Notes under the pieces: model-generated | Databases searched by the model: none | Told to the model about the DNA's origin: nothing | The model's input: only the letters and a program-made list of their open reading frames with translations | Shown: positions 49,652 through 58,013 of the stretch, in pieces | Numbering within the stretch: the stretch's first letter is position 1 | Layout of the letters: every line of letters begins with the position of its first letter | Program-made: the position numbers and the translations under genes | From: WHSO01 sp050485485 | Lineage (GTDB): Bacteria > Pseudomonadota > Alphaproteobacteria > SMXQ01 | Direction: 5' to 3' | DNA length: 64,000 bases | Assembly: GCA_050485485.1 (NCBI GenBank) | Contig: JBJHBM010000008.1 | Coordinates: 1 to 64,000, forward strand

Positions 49652-50766
49652 AGGCGAGCGGCGTCATGGAGCGTCCCGAGGGCGCGCAGCGCGTCCTCGT
49701 CACTGGCGCGGCGGGCTACATCGGCTCTGTGCTGACGGCGGAGCTCGCGGCGCGCGGCTACGAGGTCGTGGGCCTCGACACAGGCTTCTTCGACAATGAA
49801 GCCCTGTTCCACGACGGTCAGGATCGGCCGGCCATGCTCGCACGCGACGTGCGCGACCTGCGCGCCGACGAGCTGCTCGGCTACGACGCCGTCGTGCATC
49901 TGGCGGAGATGTCGAACGATCCTCTGTGCGGCTTCAGCAGCATGTCCACCTTCGACATCAACTACCGGGGCTCGGCGGCGCTCGCGGCGAAAGCCAAGGT
50001 CGCAGGTGTGCGGCGCTTCATCTATGCGTCCTCCTGCAGCGTCTACGGCGCCGCCGGCGGCGGCGAGGCCGTGGCCGAAACCTCTCCCACCGACCCGCAG
50101 ACCATCTACGCGCGCTGCAAGGTCATGGTCGAACAGGAGGTTCGCGGCCTCGCCTCCCGCGACTTCGTGCCGGTGTTCCTGCGCAACGCGACCGCCTACG
50201 GCGTGTCCCCCAGCATGCGCTTCGACATCGTCCTCAACAACTTGGCGGGCTTGGCCTGGACCACTCGCCGCATCGCCATGACCAGCGACGGTACCCCATG
50301 GCGGCCGCTGGTTCACGTCCGCGACATCTGCGCGGCGATCGCTGCCGCCCTGGAAGCGGATGCCGAGACAGTGTCGGGAGAGGCCTTCAACGTCGGTAGC
50401 GACGCGCAGAACTACCAGATTCGCGACATCGCCAATATCGTCGCCGAAGAGTTCCCGGACTGCGAAGTGACGTTCGGCAGGAACGATGGCGACGGCCGCA
50501 GCTACCGTGTCTCGTTCGCGAAGATTCGGGCGCACCTTCCGGGCTTCGAATGCCGCTGGGACGCGCGCCGCGGCGCACGCGAGCTACGCCAGGTCTTCGA
50601 GCGGATCGCCATGGCCGAGACCACCTTCCGGTCCTCCACCTTCACCCGGCTCGCGCGCCTCCGGGAACTGGCCGATTCGGGGCAGGTCGACGGTAGTCTG
50701 CGGTGGCGTTCTCTCACGGGCGTTCCGTCGCGGCACTCCGGCGCGCGCGCCCTGCGCGCCGTCTGA
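49642..50766 (+). CDS. NAD-dependent epimerase/dehydratase (extended SDR) of the CDP-sugar operon
   Basis: A 374-residue extended short-chain dehydrogenase. The nucleotide motif is VLVTGAAGYIGSVLTAELA, the Ser-containing motif FIYASSCSVYGAAGG, and YxxxK is in TIYARCKVMVEQEV. The phrase HLAEMSNDPLCGF marks a subgroup often encoded with sugar C-methyltransferases. Whether it is the 4,6-dehydratase for CDP-glucose or a later reductase cannot be told; no other dehydratase for CDP-glucose is in the window. The Met at 49642 overlaps the previous gene by ten bases; a Met at 49666 is also possible. Confidence 0.85.
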   Translation: MALKASGVMERPEGAQRVLVTGAAGYIGSVLTAELAARGYEVVGLDTGFFDNEALFHDGQDRPAMLARDVRDLRADELLGYDAVVHLAEMSNDPLCGFSSMSTFDINYRGSAALAAKAKVAGVRRFIYASSCSVYGAAGGGEAVAETSPTDPQTIYARCKVMVEQEVRGLASRDFVPVFLRNATAYGVSPSMRFDIVLNNLAGLAWTTRRIAMTSDGTPWRPLVHVRDICAAIAAALEADAETVSGEAFNVGSDAQNYQIRDIANIVAEEFPDCEVTFGRNDGDGRSYRVSFAKIRAHLPGFECRWDARRGARELRQVFERIAMAETTFRSSTFTRLARLRELADSGQVDGSLRWRSLTGVPSRHSGARALRAV

Positions 50767-50775
50767 GGAGCGGCC

Positions 50776-52053
50776 ATGAGTACCGCCGTCGCCGCTCCCC
50801 CTGCCCATGCCGCGACGCACGCCATGCCGCCCGCATGCCGCCTGTGCGGAGCGCCTCTCCTGCGCACCGTCCTCGACCTCGGCGCACAGCCTTCCGCCAA
50901 CGCCTACCTGAGCGGCGACCGCCTTAGGACGATGGAGCCCACTTGGCCGCTCCATGTCTATGTCTGCGACGATTGCCATCTGGTCCAGCTCGAGGCCCTG
51001 CACGGCACCGAGGAGCTGTTCTCCGACTATGCCTATTTCTCGTCCTACTCCGATGCCTGGCTGCGCCATGCCGAAAGCTACACCAGGCAGATGATCGGTC
51101 GCCTCGGGCGCGAACGGCTCGGGCGCGTGATCGAGGTGGCGAGCAACGACGGTTACCTGTTGCAGTACTTTGCGCGGGAAGGCATCCAGGTGCTCGGGAT
51201 CGACCCTGCCGCCAACGTCGCCCGCGTGGCCGAAAGCCGGGGCATACCGACCCTCGTGCGCGCGTTCGGGCGCGCAACGGCACAAGAGCTGGCCGCGGCC
51301 GGGACCCTGGGGGACCTGGTCGTCGCCAACAACGTGCTCGCCCATGTCCCCGACCTCAACGACTTTGTCGCCGGCCTCTCCGCCGTCGTCCGCGACGAAG
51401 GCGTGATCACCTGCGAGTTTCCGCATCTGCTTCGCCTCGTCATGGAAAACCAGTTCGATACCATCTACCATGAGCACTTTTCGTATCTGTCGCTCGCGGT
51501 CGTAGGCCGACTGTTCGCGGACCATGGGCTGGTCGTCTTCGACGTCGAGGAGTTGCCGACGCACGGCGGTTCCCTTCGGGTTTTCGCGGCGCGGCGGTCC
51601 GCCGGCCATCGGTCGTCCGAAAGAGTCGCGGAGGTGCTCGCCCGGGAACGCGTGGCGGGCCTCTGCGGCATCGACGTCTACGGCGCCTTCGCCGGGCGTG
51701 TCGCGCGCGTCAAGCGCGAGCTGGTCCGCACGCTCATGGACATCCGCGAAATGGGCCAGACCATCGCCGCCTACGGCGCCCCCGCCAAGGGCAACACGCT
51801 GCTCAATTATTGCGGCATCGGCACGGATCTCGTGTCGTTCACGGTGGATCGAAGCCCGCACAAGCAAGGGCACTGGCTGCCGGGGACGCGTATTCCGATC
51901 CATCACCCGGACGCCCTGCGCGCCGCCCGTCCCGACTACGTCTTGATCCTGCCGTGGAATCTCAAGGACGAGATCATCCGCAACTGCGGATTCATCCGCG
52001 ACTGGGGCGGTAAATTCGTCGTTCCGATCCCTCGGGTTTCGATCGTAGCATGA
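50776..52053 (+). CDS. SAM-dependent sugar C-methyltransferase-like protein
   Basis: A 425-residue methyltransferase with the three-part build of the TcaB9/NovU type. It has an N-terminal zinc domain with two CxxC pairs (CRLCG, VCDDCH), a class I SAM domain (VIEVASNDGYLLQYFAREG, GIDPAANVARVAE, VVANNVLAHVPDL) and a C-terminal domain with IAAYGAPAKGNTLLNYCGI. The motif YHEHFSYLSL is diagnostic: His and Glu here take part in C-methylation of 4-keto sugars. GAGGAG precedes the ATG. In the CDP-sugar operon it points to a branched 3-C-methyl deoxysugar. The end overlaps the epimerase gene by four bases. Confidence 0.9.
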   Translation: MSTAVAAPPAHAATHAMPPACRLCGAPLLRTVLDLGAQPSANAYLSGDRLRTMEPTWPLHVYVCDDCHLVQLEALHGTEELFSDYAYFSSYSDAWLRHAESYTRQMIGRLGRERLGRVIEVASNDGYLLQYFAREGIQVLGIDPAANVARVAESRGIPTLVRAFGRATAQELAAAGTLGDLVVANNVLAHVPDLNDFVAGLSAVVRDEGVITCEFPHLLRLVMENQFDTIYHEHFSYLSLAVVGRLFADHGLVVFDVEELPTHGGSLRVFAARRSAGHRSSERVAEVLARERVAGLCGIDVYGAFAGRVARVKRELVRTLMDIREMGQTIAAYGAPAKGNTLLNYCGIGTDLVSFTVDRSPHKQGHWLPGTRIPIHHPDALRAARPDYVLILPWNLKDEIIRNCGFIRDWGGKFVVPIPRVSIVA

Positions 52054-52592
52054 TCTTCCATCGTCTCGACATCGCTGGGCTTTTCATGGTCGAGCTGGAG
52101 CCGCACTTGGACGAGCGCGGCTTCTTCGCTCGGACCTTCTGCGACGAGGAGTTCGGCGCTCGGGACCTCGTCACGCACTGGCCGCAGTGCAACCTGTCCC
52201 ATTCCAAGCGGCGCGGCACGCTGCGGGGCCTGCATTTTCAGCTTCCGCCGGAACCCGACACGCGCCTCGTCAGGGTCGCGCGCGGCGCGATCTTCGCCGC
52301 CGTGGCGGACCTGCGCGCCGACGGATTCGGCCGCGCACTCTGCTGCACCCTGTCGGCCGCCGACGGCTCCATGCTCTACATTCCGGGCGGCTGCGCCTTC
52401 GGATTCCAGACGCTGCGGGACGGCACCGAGGTCGCCTACCAGATGTCGGCCTCCTACCGTCCCGCGCTCGCGGCCGGCGTACGGTGGGACGATCCCGATC
52501 TCGGCATCTCCTGGCCGCTCGCCGTGACCCGCCTGTCGGAACGGGATTGCAATCTTCCGCTGCTGCGCGAGCTGGAGCCGCTCGCGGCTTAG
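52050..52592 (+). CDS. RmlC-like 4-keto-sugar 3,5-epimerase
   Basis: A 180-residue cupin of the dTDP-4-dehydrorhamnose 3,5-epimerase family. Catalytic His62 is in GTLRGLHFQLPP, Tyr130 in TEVAYQMSASY, and the Asp of the His-Asp pair in RLSERD (Asp166). The conserved His of the motif AHGF is Phe117 here (CAFGFQTL). RmlC-like enzymes beside NovU-type methyltransferases epimerise the C-methylated 4-keto sugar, and a CDP-linked substrate is likely. The stop overlaps the end of the convergent glgB gene by four bases, so no terminator separates them. Confidence 0.88.
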   Translation: MIFHRLDIAGLFMVELEPHLDERGFFARTFCDEEFGARDLVTHWPQCNLSHSKRRGTLRGLHFQLPPEPDTRLVRVARGAIFAAVADLRADGFGRALCCTLSAADGSMLYIPGGCAFGFQTLRDGTEVAYQMSASYRPALAAGVRWDDPDLGISWPLAVTRLSERDCNLPLLRELEPLAA

Positions 52593-54805
52593 CGCGCCGG
52601 AGCGAGCACGACAGCGGCGAGCGGCGGCAGCGTGAGCGAAAGCGAACAGGGGCGACCGTGGCTCGGCACCGCTTCCGCCGTCACGCGCCCGAGATTGCCG
52701 AGGCCGCCGCCGCCATAGGCTTCCGCATCGGTGTTGAGAAGCTCCACGTAGTCGCCGCCCGCGGGCACGCCGACGCGGTAGGCCCGCCGGACGACCGGCG
52801 TAAAGTTGCAGACCACCACCGCATGGTCGTCCGGCCCGCCGCCGCGTCGCAGGTAGGCAAAGACGCTTGCGTCGGCGTCGTAGGCCGCGATCCATTCGAA
52901 CCCGTCCGGCGAGCAGTCCTTCCGATGCAGCGCCGGGACCGAGCGGTAGAGCCGGTTGAGGTCGCGCACCAGCGCCTGCACCCCCCGGTGGAACGGATCT
53001 TCGAGCAAGTGCCAGTCGAGGCTGGCGTCGTGGTTCCACTCGTTCGCCTGCGCGAACTCACCGCCCATGAATAGGAGCTTCTTGCCCGGCTGCGTGTACA
53101 TGAAAGCGAAATAGGCCCGCAGGTTGGCGAACTTCTGCCAGCGGTCCCCCGGCATCCGCCCGAGCAGCGAGCCCTTGCCGTGCACCACCTCGTCGTGGGA
53201 CAGCGGCAGGATGAAGTTCTCGCTGAAGGCATAGAGCAGTCCGAAGGTCATGTCGTTGTGGTGGAAGCGCCGATGTACCGGCTCGCGCGACATGTAGCGG
53301 AGCGTGTCGTTCATCCAGCCCATGTTCCACTTGTAACCGAAGCCGAGCCCGCCCGCGTAGGTCGGGTGCGACACCCCGGGCCAGGCGGTGGATTCTTCGG
53401 CGGCCGTCATGATTCCCGGACAACGGCCGTAGAGCTGCTCGTTGACCGATTTCAGAAAGCCGACCGCCTCGAGATTCTCGTTGCCGCCGTACTCGTTCGG
53501 AATCCATTCGCCCGGGAGACGGCTGTAATCGAGGTAGAGCATCGAGGCGACGCCGTCCACGCGCAGCCCGTCGGCATGATAGCGCTCCGCCCAGTAGAGC
53601 GCGTTGGCGGTGAGGAAATTGGCGACCTCGCGCCGGCCGTAGTTGTAGATCAGCGTGTCCCAGTCCATGTGGCGGCCCTGGCGCGGGTCCGCATGCTCGT
53701 AGAGATGGGTGCCGTCGAAGGCGCCGAGGCCGTGGGTATCGGTCGGAAAATGACCCGGCACCCAATCGAGGATCACGCCGATCCCGGTACCGTGGCAACG
53801 GTCCACGAAAGCCCGGAACTCGGCGGGCGTCCCGTAGCGCGCGGTCGGGGCGAACAGGCCGATCGGCTGATATCCCCAGGAGCCGTCGAACGGATATTCG
53901 GAAACCGGCATCAGCTCGACGTGGGTGAAGCCCATGTCACGGACATAGGGCACGAGCTGATCCGCGAGCTCGGCATAGGTCAGGTAGCGGTTGCCCTCCG
54001 CGCGCCGCCACGAGCCGAGATGCACCTCGTAGATCGCGATCGGCGCGTCGCGTCCCTGGTGCCTGCCACGCGTCGACATCCAGGCCTCGTCGCGCCACGG
54101 TGCCGGATCGGGCGCGGCGACCACGCAGGCGCTGCGCGGCGGCGGCTCGCAGGAGAAGGCGAAGGGATCGGACTTGAGCGGCAGCAGGCGCCCATCGGGC
54201 GCCACCACCTCGTACTTGTAGAACGCCCCCGGACCGATGCCGGGAAGGAACATCTCCCAGATGCCGCTCTCCGGCCGGCGGCGCAGGACGTGGACGCGCC
54301 CGTCCCACCCGTTGAAATCGCCGACGACGCTGACGCGCCGCGCATTGGGCGCCCAGACGGCGAACCGTACGCCGGCGATGCCGTCTAGGGTCGCGGGATG
54401 CGCGCCGAACACGTCGTAGAGCCGGAAGTGCCGTCCCTCGGCAAACAGCCACTGGTCGTGGTCGGAAACCGTCGTGCCGAAACGATAGGGGTCCTCTATC
54501 TCCGCCGTCGAGCCGTCGCGCGTCACCCTCAGGCGATAGCGAAAGGTTTCCGCCCGGTCCGGCAACCGGCCCGCGAACAGGCCTGCCTCGTGGACACGCG
54601 CTAGCGTCCCCGCATCCGCTCCCTGCGCGGCATCCATCACGGCAACCGCCTCGGCCCCGGGCAGGAACGCCCGCACCGTCAGCACGCCGTCCGTCCCCCG
54701 GTGCATCCCGAGCACGGCGAACGGATCGCCATGCTCGCCGCGCGCAATGGCGGCGGCGGTCGCCGGGTCTATTGTCGGAAACGATCGAGCAGGCGGAACG
54801 GTCAT
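52589..54805 (-). CDS. glgB: 1,4-alpha-glucan branching enzyme
   Basis: A 738-residue GH13 enzyme that introduces alpha-1,6 branches into glycogen. The N-terminal carbohydrate-binding domains include FAVWAPNARRVSVVGDFNGW. The catalytic barrel has the conserved regions DWVPGHFPTD, GLRVDGVASMLYLDYSR with the nucleophile Asp, AEESTAWPG with the acid Glu, and FILPLSHDEVVHGKGSLLG. GGGGAGCG precedes the ATG. Length is normal. No other glycogen gene is in the window, so either the pathway is split across the chromosome or this enzyme is separate. It converges with the CDP-sugar operon and overlaps it by four bases. Confidence 0.96.
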   Translation of the reverse strand: MTVPPARSFPTIDPATAAAIARGEHGDPFAVLGMHRGTDGVLTVRAFLPGAEAVAVMDAAQGADAGTLARVHEAGLFAGRLPDRAETFRYRLRVTRDGSTAEIEDPYRFGTTVSDHDQWLFAEGRHFRLYDVFGAHPATLDGIAGVRFAVWAPNARRVSVVGDFNGWDGRVHVLRRRPESGIWEMFLPGIGPGAFYKYEVVAPDGRLLPLKSDPFAFSCEPPPRSACVVAAPDPAPWRDEAWMSTRGRHQGRDAPIAIYEVHLGSWRRAEGNRYLTYAELADQLVPYVRDMGFTHVELMPVSEYPFDGSWGYQPIGLFAPTARYGTPAEFRAFVDRCHGTGIGVILDWVPGHFPTDTHGLGAFDGTHLYEHADPRQGRHMDWDTLIYNYGRREVANFLTANALYWAERYHADGLRVDGVASMLYLDYSRLPGEWIPNEYGGNENLEAVGFLKSVNEQLYGRCPGIMTAAEESTAWPGVSHPTYAGGLGFGYKWNMGWMNDTLRYMSREPVHRRFHHNDMTFGLLYAFSENFILPLSHDEVVHGKGSLLGRMPGDRWQKFANLRAYFAFMYTQPGKKLLFMGGEFAQANEWNHDASLDWHLLEDPFHRGVQALVRDLNRLYRSVPALHRKDCSPDGFEWIAAYDADASVFAYLRRGGGPDDHAVVVCNFTPVVRRAYRVGVPAGGDYVELLNTDAEAYGGGGLGNLGRVTAEAVPSHGRPCSLSLTLPPLAAVVLAPAR

Positions 54806-54842
54806 CGCTCCCCGAGGACTCCCCTGGCAACCCTGCGCGGCC

Positions 54843-55988
54843 TCAACCCCACACCGCTTCGGCCGTGCGCCCGATCACCTCGAGCTTGCGCTTCTGGTCG
54901 TCCTCGGAGATCAGGTTGCCGACCACGTCCGACGAAAAGCCGCATTGCGGGCTGATCGCCAGCTGGTCGAGCGGCAGATAGCGGGTCGCTTCGTCGATGC
55001 GCCGCCGCAGGCCGTCCACCGTCTCCAGCTCCGGCACCTTGGTGCTGACGAGGCCGAGCACCACCACCTTGCCCTTGGGCACGAAGCGGAGCGGGTCGAA
55101 TGTACCGGCGCGCGGGCTGTCGTACTCCAGCATGAAGCGCTGGTGCGGCAGCTCGTTGAAGAGGCGCTCGGCGATGGCATCGTAGGCGCCTTCGCGGTGC
55201 CACATGCTGCGCTGGTTCCCGCGACAGAGATGGATGCCGAAGGTGGCGTCCGGGAAGCCTTCCGCGAGGCGCGATTCCGCTCTCAGGGAACGGGCAAAAT
55301 TTTCCATCGGGTCCTCGCCGCGCGCGCGCATCTCTTCGAGCGACGGCTGGTCGACGTAAGCCGTGAACCCGGGCGCGTCGATATGGATATAGCGGCATCC
55401 CGCGTTCACGAGGCTTCCGATGATCTCGCGCTCGATCGCGACCACGTCATCCAAGAAATCATCCATGCCGTCGTACACGTCGCGCGAATTGGCGTAGTCG
55501 AAGCGTTGCGAGATGCGATCCGGTCCGATCAGGCTGACCTTGGCGGGGTGCTTCGCGACATCGCTCACGAAGCGGTATTCGTCAAGTGGAATGTTGTGGG
55601 CGAGCCTGAGGCGCGACACCGTGGGACGACGGTGCGATACCGCCGTGCCGGCTTCGTTGAGATCGGGAATCTTCCAGCGCTGGAGCGGCTTGCCCCCTTC
55701 GACACGGGTCTCGTAGAGGGCGAGCCGGGGGCCGCTGGTGTCGAAGCCCTCGACCGCCGCGCCGAAACTGTCCTGGAAGTTGAGGCGGCGCATCTCGCCG
55801 TCGGTAACGACGGCGATGCCCGCCGCTTCCTGCAGCGCCACCGCCTCGCGCACCGCGCGGTCCTCGAGCTCGCGCAGCGCTTCCGCCGCGAGCGCGCCGT
55901 CGTCGAACTTGCGCCGCGCTTCCTTGAGGTAGGCGGGGCGCAGCATGCTGCCGATGACGTCAGTGCGAATCGTATCGAGCCTGTCCAT
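54843..55988 (-). CDS. MetE C-terminal domain-like (cobalamin-independent methyltransferase family) protein
   Basis: A 381-residue single-domain relative of cobalamin-independent methionine synthase. The opening RTDVIGSMLRPAYLKEARRK is typical. All four zinc ligands are visible: His and Cys in FGIHLCRGN, Glu in LEYDSPRAGTF and Cys in LAISPQCGFSSDV, so a thiol methyl transfer or related thiol chemistry is expected. Such single-domain proteins serve as core methionine synthases or in catabolism of methylated compounds, and this is usually not decided by sequence. AAGGAGG lies before the Met at 55988. Upstream is the divergent 24-residue peptide gene. Confidence 0.88.
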   Translation of the reverse strand: MDRLDTIRTDVIGSMLRPAYLKEARRKFDDGALAAEALRELEDRAVREAVALQEAAGIAVVTDGEMRRLNFQDSFGAAVEGFDTSGPRLALYETRVEGGKPLQRWKIPDLNEAGTAVSHRRPTVSRLRLAHNIPLDEYRFVSDVAKHPAKVSLIGPDRISQRFDYANSRDVYDGMDDFLDDVVAIEREIIGSLVNAGCRYIHIDAPGFTAYVDQPSLEEMRARGEDPMENFARSLRAESRLAEGFPDATFGIHLCRGNQRSMWHREGAYDAIAERLFNELPHQRFMLEYDSPRAGTFDPLRFVPKGKVVVLGLVSTKVPELETVDGLRRRIDEATRYLPLDQLAISPQCGFSSDVVGNLISEDDQKRKLEVIGRTAEAVWG

Positions 55989-56101
55989 GTATCGCGGCCT
56001 CCTTCCCCATGAGCCTGAGCGGGTGCGGATGCTTCCGTCATATCCCAGCCGCAGCGTCGTGACCACCAGCCTTTTCCGGCCCCACCGGCTTTCCGCGGGC
56101 C

Positions 56102-56127
56102 GGAACTTTCGCGCGTCGCCGGGAGTT
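56102..56127 (+). promoter_or_regulatory. EcfG-like promoter before the small peptide gene
   Basis: GGAAC (56102-56106), 17 bases, AGTT (56124-56127). One base off the EcfG consensus, with the same spacing as the elements at 43169 and 44933. The leader to the ATG would be about 38 bases. Confidence 0.4.
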
Positions 56128-56171
56128 AGTGGAGGAATGCCGACGCATGACCCAACCCGAGGAAGTCCGTA

Positions 56172-56246
56172 ATGCCCTACCTGATTCTGTGGCTGCTCGG
56201 CGTACCGCTGTCCGTCATCATCATCCTGCTGCTCATTTTCGGCTAG
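56172..56246 (+). CDS. 24-residue hydrophobic membrane peptide
   Basis: A very short gene: ATG at 56172, 24 codons, TAG at 56244-56246. The product begins MPYLILWLLGVPLSVIII and is a single membrane helix. GAGGAAG stands seven bases before the ATG, and an EcfG-like element lies 50-70 bases upstream, so it looks expressed on its own. Tiny hydrophobic proteins of this kind (start MPYL, then LWLLG, Pro, LI-rich) seem to me to recur in alphaproteobacteria, usually unannotated, but I cannot name a family. It is divergent from the MetE-like gene and converges on the hydantoinase gene. Confidence 0.6.
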   Translation: MPYLILWLLGVPLSVIIILLLIFG

Positions 56247-56265
56247 TTCGCGGCCCGCGTTGGGC

Positions 56266-57996
56266 CTAACGCGTGGCGAGGCCGTCGCGGACGCGCGCGC
56301 CGTAGTCGCGCTCCACCGCCTCGGGCGTGACGTAGCCGCGATCGAGGTCGCGCTGGATCAGCGCGAGCGGACGTTCGCCGGGCGGCCCGTAGCCGCCCCC
56401 TCCGCCGGTCTCCAGCACCACGCGATCCCCCGGACGCAGCGGGTAGCCCTTGGCCTTGCACATGGATTCCGCGGCACCGTCGGAACGGATCACGGTGACC
56501 ATGCCGGGAAGCGCCGCCTTGCCGCCCATGGCGCCCCAGGGCGGGCACCTGGTGCGATCGAGGTTGGTCTGCAGGAAGCACGGCGCCGTCACGGTGTAGC
56601 GCTTGCGGAAGCCGAGCCCGCCCCGGAACCTGCCGGCGCCGGCCGAATCGGGCCTGAGGCTCAGTTCGTCGATGCGGATCGGCAGCAGGCTTTCCTGAAG
56701 CTCCATCGGGATCAGGCGCGTGTCGCCGTGGGCCATGGTGCGGAACGGCCCCGCCCCGTCGCCCCAAGCGGAGGCGCCCCAGCCGCCGTGGCCGCTGTCG
56801 TGGCCGTTGAAGGCCCTCCCGTCCGCCCATCGGCCGTAGATGCGGAACCCCGAATGGGTAGCGAAATGCCCGCCGGTGGCGAGCTCCGGCACGGCCTGGC
56901 CCAACGCGCTGATGATGGCGTCGATCACGGTCGGCAACGGCATGGGGTAGTTCGCCATCGGCGCGGTGGGATGGGCGCTCAGGATCTTGCCCTCGGGCAG
57001 CACCACCGCGAGCGGACGGAACACGCCTTCGTTGGCAGGCTCGCGCGGAGCAATCAGGTACTTGAAGGCGACCCGCGCCGCCGTCACGCCGCCGCCGAAG
57101 TAGCCCGAGTTCACGGGACCGGGCGCCTGGTCCGCGATGCCGGTGAAATCCACCGTCAGCGCGTCGCCCGCGACCGTCACGGAGATGGCGATGGGGAGCG
57201 GGTCATCGCCCATGCCGTCGTTGTCGAGGAAAGTCTCGACCCGGTAGGTGCCGTCCGGAATCTCGCGGATGCGCGCGCGCGAGGCGGCTTCGCCCTGATC
57301 GAGGATCGCGGCGAGCGCCGCGAAGAACGTGGGAAGGCCGTACTTCTCGGCCAAGGCCCTCGTCATGTCGCGGCCGAGCAGGCAGCCCGCGAGCTGGGCC
57401 GAGATGTCGCCCATCAGGTCCACCGGCAGGCGCGTGTTGTTCTCGATGATGCGGTAGATTTCCTCGATCGGCTCGCCCTTCGACCACATCTTGATCGAGC
57501 GGAGCTGCAGCCCTTCCTCGAAGATGTCCCTGGTGCCCACCATCTGGCCGCCGATGTCCACCCAGTGAACGTTGAGCGCGAAGAATCCGATCAGCACCCC
57601 CTTGCCGGGCCCCGCGAAGATCGGCGTGTACATGACGGTGTTGTTGAGGTGCTGGCCCTGGACGGCCGGATGATTGCACGCGACCACGTCGCCCTCGAAC
57701 AGGCGGTCGCGCCCGTAGATCGCAAGGCCGTCGCGCACGGCGGCGCCGACCGCGTCGGCCGCGAAGGGCGGCATGCCGCCGGTGGACTGCGCCACCAGCT
57801 GCCCGTCCACGTTGACGAGGCCGACCGCGAAGTCCTTGTACTCGTAGACGTAGGGGCTGAAGGCGGTGCGCGTGATGTTGGCGTCGATCTGGTCCGTGAT
57901 CGAGATGATGCCGTGCCGGATCACCTCCAGCGTGATCGGATCGAGCGGTGTGCTCGTGCCTTTGCGCGTTACCGTCTCGCGGGCATCGTCCGCCAT
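56266..57996 (-). CDS. Hydantoinase B/oxoprolinase family protein
   Basis: A 576-residue protein of the HyuB family, the subunit that with HyuA makes ATP-dependent hydantoinase, 5-oxoprolinase or acetone-carboxylase-like enzymes. Motifs include LDPITLEVIRHGIISITDQ, AQSTGGMPPFAADAVGAAV, GDVVACNHPAVQGQHLNN and GGGGGYGPPGERP near the end. No HyuA partner is next to it, which is unusual. GGAGG precedes the ATG. It follows the PEP-mutase-family gene by 17 bases in a minus-strand operon that begins with the RraA-family genes. Confidence 0.9.
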   Translation of the reverse strand: MADDARETVTRKGTSTPLDPITLEVIRHGIISITDQIDANITRTAFSPYVYEYKDFAVGLVNVDGQLVAQSTGGMPPFAADAVGAAVRDGLAIYGRDRLFEGDVVACNHPAVQGQHLNNTVMYTPIFAGPGKGVLIGFFALNVHWVDIGGQMVGTRDIFEEGLQLRSIKMWSKGEPIEEIYRIIENNTRLPVDLMGDISAQLAGCLLGRDMTRALAEKYGLPTFFAALAAILDQGEAASRARIREIPDGTYRVETFLDNDGMGDDPLPIAISVTVAGDALTVDFTGIADQAPGPVNSGYFGGGVTAARVAFKYLIAPREPANEGVFRPLAVVLPEGKILSAHPTAPMANYPMPLPTVIDAIISALGQAVPELATGGHFATHSGFRIYGRWADGRAFNGHDSGHGGWGASAWGDGAGPFRTMAHGDTRLIPMELQESLLPIRIDELSLRPDSAGAGRFRGGLGFRKRYTVTAPCFLQTNLDRTRCPPWGAMGGKAALPGMVTVIRSDGAAESMCKAKGYPLRPGDRVVLETGGGGGYGPPGERPLALIQRDLDRGYVTPEAVERDYGARVRDGLATR

Positions 57997-58013
57997 CGTC
58001 GGCCTCCGTCCAG

